Source of the DNA: Chloroflexota bacterium
Lineage (GTDB): Bacteria; Chloroflexota; Dormibacteria; Dormibacterales; Dormibacteraceae
Direction of reading: 5' to 3'
Assembly: GCA_005880175.1 (NCBI GenBank)
Contig: VBJR01000154.1
Location: 1-24,200, forward strand
Length of the DNA: 24,200 nt
The translations under genes were made by a program, and so were the position numbers. This document shows, one piece after another, positions 21,361-24,200 of this stretch; within the stretch, counting starts at the first letter, position 1; each line of letters opens with the position of its first letter. A model generated the notes under the pieces. It was not told the origin of the DNA. It was given only the letters and a program-made list of their open reading frames with translations, and did no database searches.

Positions 21361-22320
21361 ATGCACCGGGTGGCGATTCTCGACGACTACCAGCAGGTTG
21401 CCGCCGGCCTCGTGGACTGGGCCGCGGCGGTGCCCGGCGCCGAGGTGACGGCGTTCGCCGACCACCTCGACCGCGAGGACGACGTGGCCGCGCGCCTGGC
21501 CGACTTCGACGTGGTGGTCGCGATGCGCGAGCGTACCCCGTTTCGGCGGTCGCTGCTCGCCCGCCTGCCCCGGCTCCGGCTGCTGGTGACGACGGGCATG
21601 CGCAACGCGGCGATCGACGTGGCGGCCGCGGCCGAGCTCGGGATCACGGTCTGCGGGACCGCCGGCTCGGGCGCCAGCACGGTCGAGCTGACGTGGGCGC
21701 TGATCCTCTCGCTGGTCCGGCACGTGCCGCTCGAGGACGCGTCGATCCGGGCCGGCGGCTGGCAGCGGACGGTCGGGACCGACCTGGCCGGCGCGACGCT
21801 GGGCGTGCTCGGCCTGGGCAACCTGGGGCGCCGGGTGGCGGCGATCGGGCTCGCGTTCGGGATGGACGTGATCGCCTGGAGCCAGAACCTCACCGCCGAG
21901 GCGGCGGCCGCGGCCGGCGCGCGCCGCGTGGAGCGCGAGGAGCTGTTCCGGCTCTCCGACGTGCTGACGGTCCACCTGGTCCTGAGCGACCGGACGCGGG
22001 GCCTGGTCGGCGCGGCCGAGCTGGCATTGATGAAGCCGGCCGCGTACCTGGTCAACACGTCGCGCGGCCCGATCGTGGACGAAGCCGCGCTGACGGAGCA
22101 CCTGCGCGCCGGCCGCATCGCGGGCGCGGCCCTGGACGTGTACGGGGTGGAGCCGCTGCCCGCCGGCGATCCGCTGCGGACGCTGCCCCGCTCGGTGCTG
22201 ACGCCGCACCTCGGCTACGTGTCGGAGCGGACGTACCGGACGATGTACGGCGAGGCCGCCGAGGACATCGCCGCGTTCCTGGCCGGCCGCCCCGTCCGGG
22301 TGCTGACGCCGCCGTCCTGA
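21361..22320 (+). CDS. D-2-hydroxyacid dehydrogenase (SerA/phosphoglycerate-dehydrogenase-like)
   Basis: A 319-residue NAD-dependent enzyme. The Rossmann motif is GVLGLGNLGRR (GLGNLG at 151-156). The catalytic residues are all visible: Arg235 in NTSRGPIVDE, Glu264 in LDVYGVEPLP and His283 in LTPHLGY. It interconverts a D-2-hydroxy acid and a 2-oxo acid; there is no ACT domain, so feedback-regulated serine synthesis is unlikely and the substrate is open. ATG 21361 has no clear ribosome site. It faces a FadR-type regulator convergently, with a 42-bp-spaced hairpin between the two stops. It may belong functionally with the sugar-acid genes to the right. Confidence 0.95.
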   Translation: MHRVAILDDYQQVAAGLVDWAAAVPGAEVTAFADHLDREDDVAARLADFDVVVAMRERTPFRRSLLARLPRLRLLVTTGMRNAAIDVAAAAELGITVCGTAGSGASTVELTWALILSLVRHVPLEDASIRAGGWQRTVGTDLAGATLGVLGLGNLGRRVAAIGLAFGMDVIAWSQNLTAEAAAAAGARRVEREELFRLSDVLTVHLVLSDRTRGLVGAAELALMKPAAYLVNTSRGPIVDEAALTEHLRAGRIAGAALDVYGVEPLPAGDPLRTLPRSVLTPHLGYVSERTYRTMYGEAAEDIAAFLAGRPVRVLTPPS

Positions 22321-22332
22321 CCGGGACGGAAG

Positions 22333-22398
22333 CGTTGAAGTGTCGACGCTTGCACGTCTCGGGAGGCGATGAGAGGTCGAACTGTCGACACTTCAACG
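22333..22398. repeat. 66-bp hairpin made of two 22-nt dyads 42 bp apart
   Basis: Arms 22333-22360 and 22371-22398 pair over most of 28 positions, the outer 15 perfectly (CGTTGAAGTGTCGAC), around a 10-nt loop. Each arm contains a dyad centred on GTCGAC, at 22344.5 and 22386.5, exactly 42 bp apart. The dyads resemble those at 12272-12335. The right arm overlaps the last codons of the FadR-type gene. Confidence 0.85.
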
Positions 22399-23136
22399 TG
22401 TCGCGGGCGCGGCCCCGCCGCCGGCGGCGGCCAGGTTCAGGCGCAGCCACAGTTCGCCCGTCGCGATGTGGGCCGCGGCCAGCGCCCGGGTCAGCTCCGG
22501 GTCCCGGCTCGTGATCGCCTCGTAGATCCGGACGTGCTCCGTCAGCGTCGCGGCCAGCGCCTCGCGGTCCGCCAGGCCTCGCCACAGCCGCGCTCGCATC
22601 GTCCGGGCCGCCAGGCCGTCCAGCAGGGAGCTCAGCACCGTGTTGCCGGCCGCCTGCGCGATCACCGAGTGGAACGCCATGTCGGCGTCCACAAGCTCCT
22701 CCACGTCCTCCGCGGCCTGCATCCGCTCCAGCTCCAGCCGGAGGGTGGACCGGTCGCGGTCGTCCATCCGCACCGCCGCCAGCGCCGCCGCCGCCGGCTC
22801 CAGCAGGCGCCGGACCTCGAACAGCTCCAGCACCGTGTGCTCCTGCAGCAGGTGCGCGACGAACGCCGTCGTCTCCAGCAGCAGGTCCGGCTCCAGGCTG
22901 CTGACGTACGTCCCGTCGCCCTGCCGCACCTCGAGAACGCGGACCAGCGCCAGCGCCCGGACCGCCTCGCGCAGCGAGTTGCGCGACAGCCCCAGCTCGA
23001 GCGCGAGGTCGGACTCGCGGGGCAGCCGGTCGCCGGGCCGCCACCGGCCCGAGACGATCAGCTCGCGGATCTTCGCGATCGCCTCGTCCGTGACCGTCGG
23101 CCCGCGCCCCCGGGCGGGTCGCCGCGCCTCCGCCAT
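22393..23136 (-). CDS. GntR/FadR-family transcriptional regulator
   Basis: A 247-residue regulator. The winged helix (about 15-85) has DEAIAKIRELIVSGRWRPGD, RLPRESDLALELGLSRNSLR and VRQGDGTYVSS. The all-helical FCD effector domain (about 95-235) includes ELFEVRRLLEPAAAALAA, DADMAFHSVIAQAAGN and TEHVRIYEAI, with Asp/His residues that bind metal and a carboxylate ligand in this family. Such regulators usually repress sugar-acid or fatty-acid catabolic operons until the acid binds. A GAACTGTAGTTC dyad lies nine bases upstream of its start, on its likely -10 box. It follows the aldo/keto reductase by 18 bases on the same strand. Confidence 0.96.
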   Translation of the reverse strand: MAEARRPARGRGPTVTDEAIAKIRELIVSGRWRPGDRLPRESDLALELGLSRNSLREAVRALALVRVLEVRQGDGTYVSSLEPDLLLETTAFVAHLLQEHTVLELFEVRRLLEPAAAALAAVRMDDRDRSTLRLELERMQAAEDVEELVDADMAFHSVIAQAAGNTVLSSLLDGLAARTMRARLWRGLADREALAATLTEHVRIYEAITSRDPELTRALAAAHIATGELWLRLNLAAAGGGAAPATR

Positions 23137-23144
23137 CCCGCCCA

Positions 23145-23156
23145 GAACTGTAGTTC
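23145..23156. promoter_or_regulatory. GAACTGTAGTTC operator candidate upstream of the FadR-type gene
   Basis: A near-perfect dyad (GAACT, GT, AGTTC) that stands out as AT-richer DNA. On the minus strand it contains TACAGT, a plausible -10 box ten bases before the regulator's ATG. The regulator could therefore repress itself here. It overlaps the aldo/keto reductase stop codon. Confidence 0.45.
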
Positions 23157-24129
23157 AGGCCGCCGGGTCGCGGACGAGGCCGGTCGCCCGCAGGTCCGCC
23201 CACAGCTCGTCGGGGACCTCCCACCCGAACAGGCGCACGTCCTCCTCCAGCTCCGCCGCCGACCGCGCCCCCACCAGCACCGCCGCGACGGCCGGGTGCC
23301 GGAGCGGGAACTGGATCGCCGCGGCGGCCAGCGGCACGCCGTGGCGATCGCACACCTCGGCCAGCCGCAGGGCCCGCTCGACCAGCTCGGGCGCCGCCGG
23401 CAGGTAGTTGTAGTGGACGCCCGGCCGCGGGTCGGCCAGGATGCCGCTGTTGAACGCGCCGCCGGCGATCACCGCGATGCCGTCGCGCTCGCACAGCGGG
23501 AGCAGCTCGTCGAGGCCGGACTGGTCGAGCAGCGTGAACCGGCCGGCCAGGAGGAAGCAGTCGAACCGACCCTCGCGGGCGAACCGCGCCAGCATCGCCG
23601 CCTGGTTCATGCCGGCGCCGACCGCCCGGATCCGGCCCTCGGCGCGCAGCCGGTCGAGGACCCGGTACGCGCCGCCCAGCGCCTCGCCGTAGTGGTCGTC
23701 CGGGTCGTGGATGTGGAGCACGTCCACCCGGTCGAGCCCCAGCCGCTCCAGGCTCTCGGAGAACGACGCCAGCGTGGCCGCCTGCGAGTAGTCGAAGACC
23801 GGCTGGTCCGGCGGCGGGTCCACCCAGATCGACCCCGGGTCGGGCGGCACGCCGGCCCGCAGCACCCGGCCGACCTTCGTGCTCAGGACGAACTCGTCGC
23901 GCGGTCGCGAGCGCAGGCCCGCGCCGAGCCGCCGCTCGGCCGCGCCGTGGCCGTACAGCGGCGCCGTGTCGAAGAAGCGCAGGCCGGCGGCCCACGCGGC
24001 CTCGACCAGCGCGGCGCCCTGCTCGTCGGTCACCGCCTGGTACATGCCGCCGAGCGGGGCCGTGCCCAGCCCGAGGCGCGTCACCTCCAGCCCGGTCCGG
24101 CCCAGCGGGACGCGCTCGGCCGGGTTCAC
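23155..24129 (-). CDS. Aldo/keto reductase (aldose/L-fucose dehydrogenase-like)
   Basis: A 324-residue TIM-barrel oxidoreductase from GTG 24129. The catalytic tetrad is visible: Asp54 and Tyr59 in FFDTAPLYGHG, Lys85 in LSTKVG and a His in VLHIHDPD (139 or 141). It has GTAPLGGMY near the start, and GAFNSGILADPRPGVHYNY, typical of the branch containing D-threo-aldose 1-dehydrogenase, L-fucose dehydrogenase and pyridoxal dehydrogenase, which oxidise the C1 of a sugar or an aldehyde with NAD(P). The start overlaps the upstream gene's stop in GTGA, so they are cotranslated. With the FadR-type regulator downstream, an inducible sugar-oxidation operon is a reasonable inference. Confidence 0.94.
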   Translation of the reverse strand: MNPAERVPLGRTGLEVTRLGLGTAPLGGMYQAVTDEQGAALVEAAWAAGLRFFDTAPLYGHGAAERRLGAGLRSRPRDEFVLSTKVGRVLRAGVPPDPGSIWVDPPPDQPVFDYSQAATLASFSESLERLGLDRVDVLHIHDPDDHYGEALGGAYRVLDRLRAEGRIRAVGAGMNQAAMLARFAREGRFDCFLLAGRFTLLDQSGLDELLPLCERDGIAVIAGGAFNSGILADPRPGVHYNYLPAAPELVERALRLAEVCDRHGVPLAAAAIQFPLRHPAVAAVLVGARSAAELEEDVRLFGWEVPDELWADLRATGLVRDPAA

Positions 24130-24200
24130 GCGGAGCTGAGCCGCCAGGCCGGGCCGTCGGGGAACGCGTACGCGGCCAGCGACTCGGGCCGCATCTCGAT
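24126..24200 (-). CDS. C-terminal end of an enolase-superfamily-like dehydratase (5' part outside window)
   Basis: The last 24 residues are visible (EMRPESLAAYAFPDGPAWRL, then SSA). The EMxPxS...FPDGxxW pattern resembles the C-terminus of L-fuconate dehydratase-type enzymes, but this is recollection from a short tail. The stop overlaps the aldo/keto reductase GTG. If correct, the operon would combine sugar 1-dehydrogenase and sugar-acid dehydratase, two steps of non-phosphorylative sugar breakdown. Confidence 0.5.
   Translation of the reverse strand: MEMRPESLAAYAFPDGPAWRLSSA

Overview
The window is about 24 kb of very GC-rich (by eye above 70%), densely coded bacterial chromosome. Most genes have G or C at nearly every third codon position and many start with GTG. 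Several promoters look leaderless, with a TANNNT -10 box 6-7 nt before the start codon. Gene content (ECF42-type sigma factor with its YCII/DGPF partner, MprAB-like and DesK/NarL-like two-component pairs, Ala/Pro/Thr-rich lipoproteins) fits a soil-type Actinomycetota or high-GC Chloroflexota. The beta-clamp N-terminus looks slightly more Chloroflexota-like to me, but I cannot settle the phylum from the window.

Layout. 1-2031: a DNA polymerase III beta-clamp gene (running off the left edge) diverges from a small ribbon-helix-helix gene across a promoter with three GATATC hexamers. A Trp-rich unknown and a Cys-rich pentapeptide-repeat protein follow. 2115-4700: a large STAND ATPase (DUF4062 / NB-ARC-like / seven WD40 repeats), probably a sensor of the conflict or defence type. 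4757-7158: a decayed stretch with a small unknown ORF, an isochorismatase gene cut off at a 68-bp hairpin, and two lipoprotein genes run together with a frame change. 7208-12020: a Rieske oxygenase, a NarL-type regulator and a DesK-type kinase on the minus strand, divergent from a MacB-like ABC permease/ATPase pair. 12102-12516: a highly structured non-coding element with ~85-bp imperfect terminal inverted repeats. 12556-16078: a GNAT acetyltransferase, an MprB/MprA-like kinase-regulator pair and a divergent receiver-like protein without its phosphoacceptor Asp. 16162-18890: an Ldh2-family dehydrogenase divergent from the YCII/ECF42 pair. 18900-21243: a three-gene minus-strand operon (small unknown, APH/ACAD10-like phosphotransferase, unknown AttH/lipocalin-like protein). 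21361-24200: a D-2-hydroxyacid dehydrogenase facing a FadR-type regulator, an aldo/keto reductase and the tail of an enolase-superfamily-like gene, suggestive of sugar-acid (possibly L-fucose) catabolism.

The most unusual signal is a set of three intergenic hairpins, at about 5144-5211, 12269-12338 and 22333-22398. Each is built from two small dyads whose centres are exactly 42 bp apart (four helical turns). Two of the three share sequence. Two lie between convergent genes, one of them inside the MITE-like element; the third sits exactly where the isochorismatase reading frame is broken. They may be a BIME-like mobile repeat family, paired protein-binding sites or structured transcript ends. 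No rRNA, tRNA or CRISPR array was seen.
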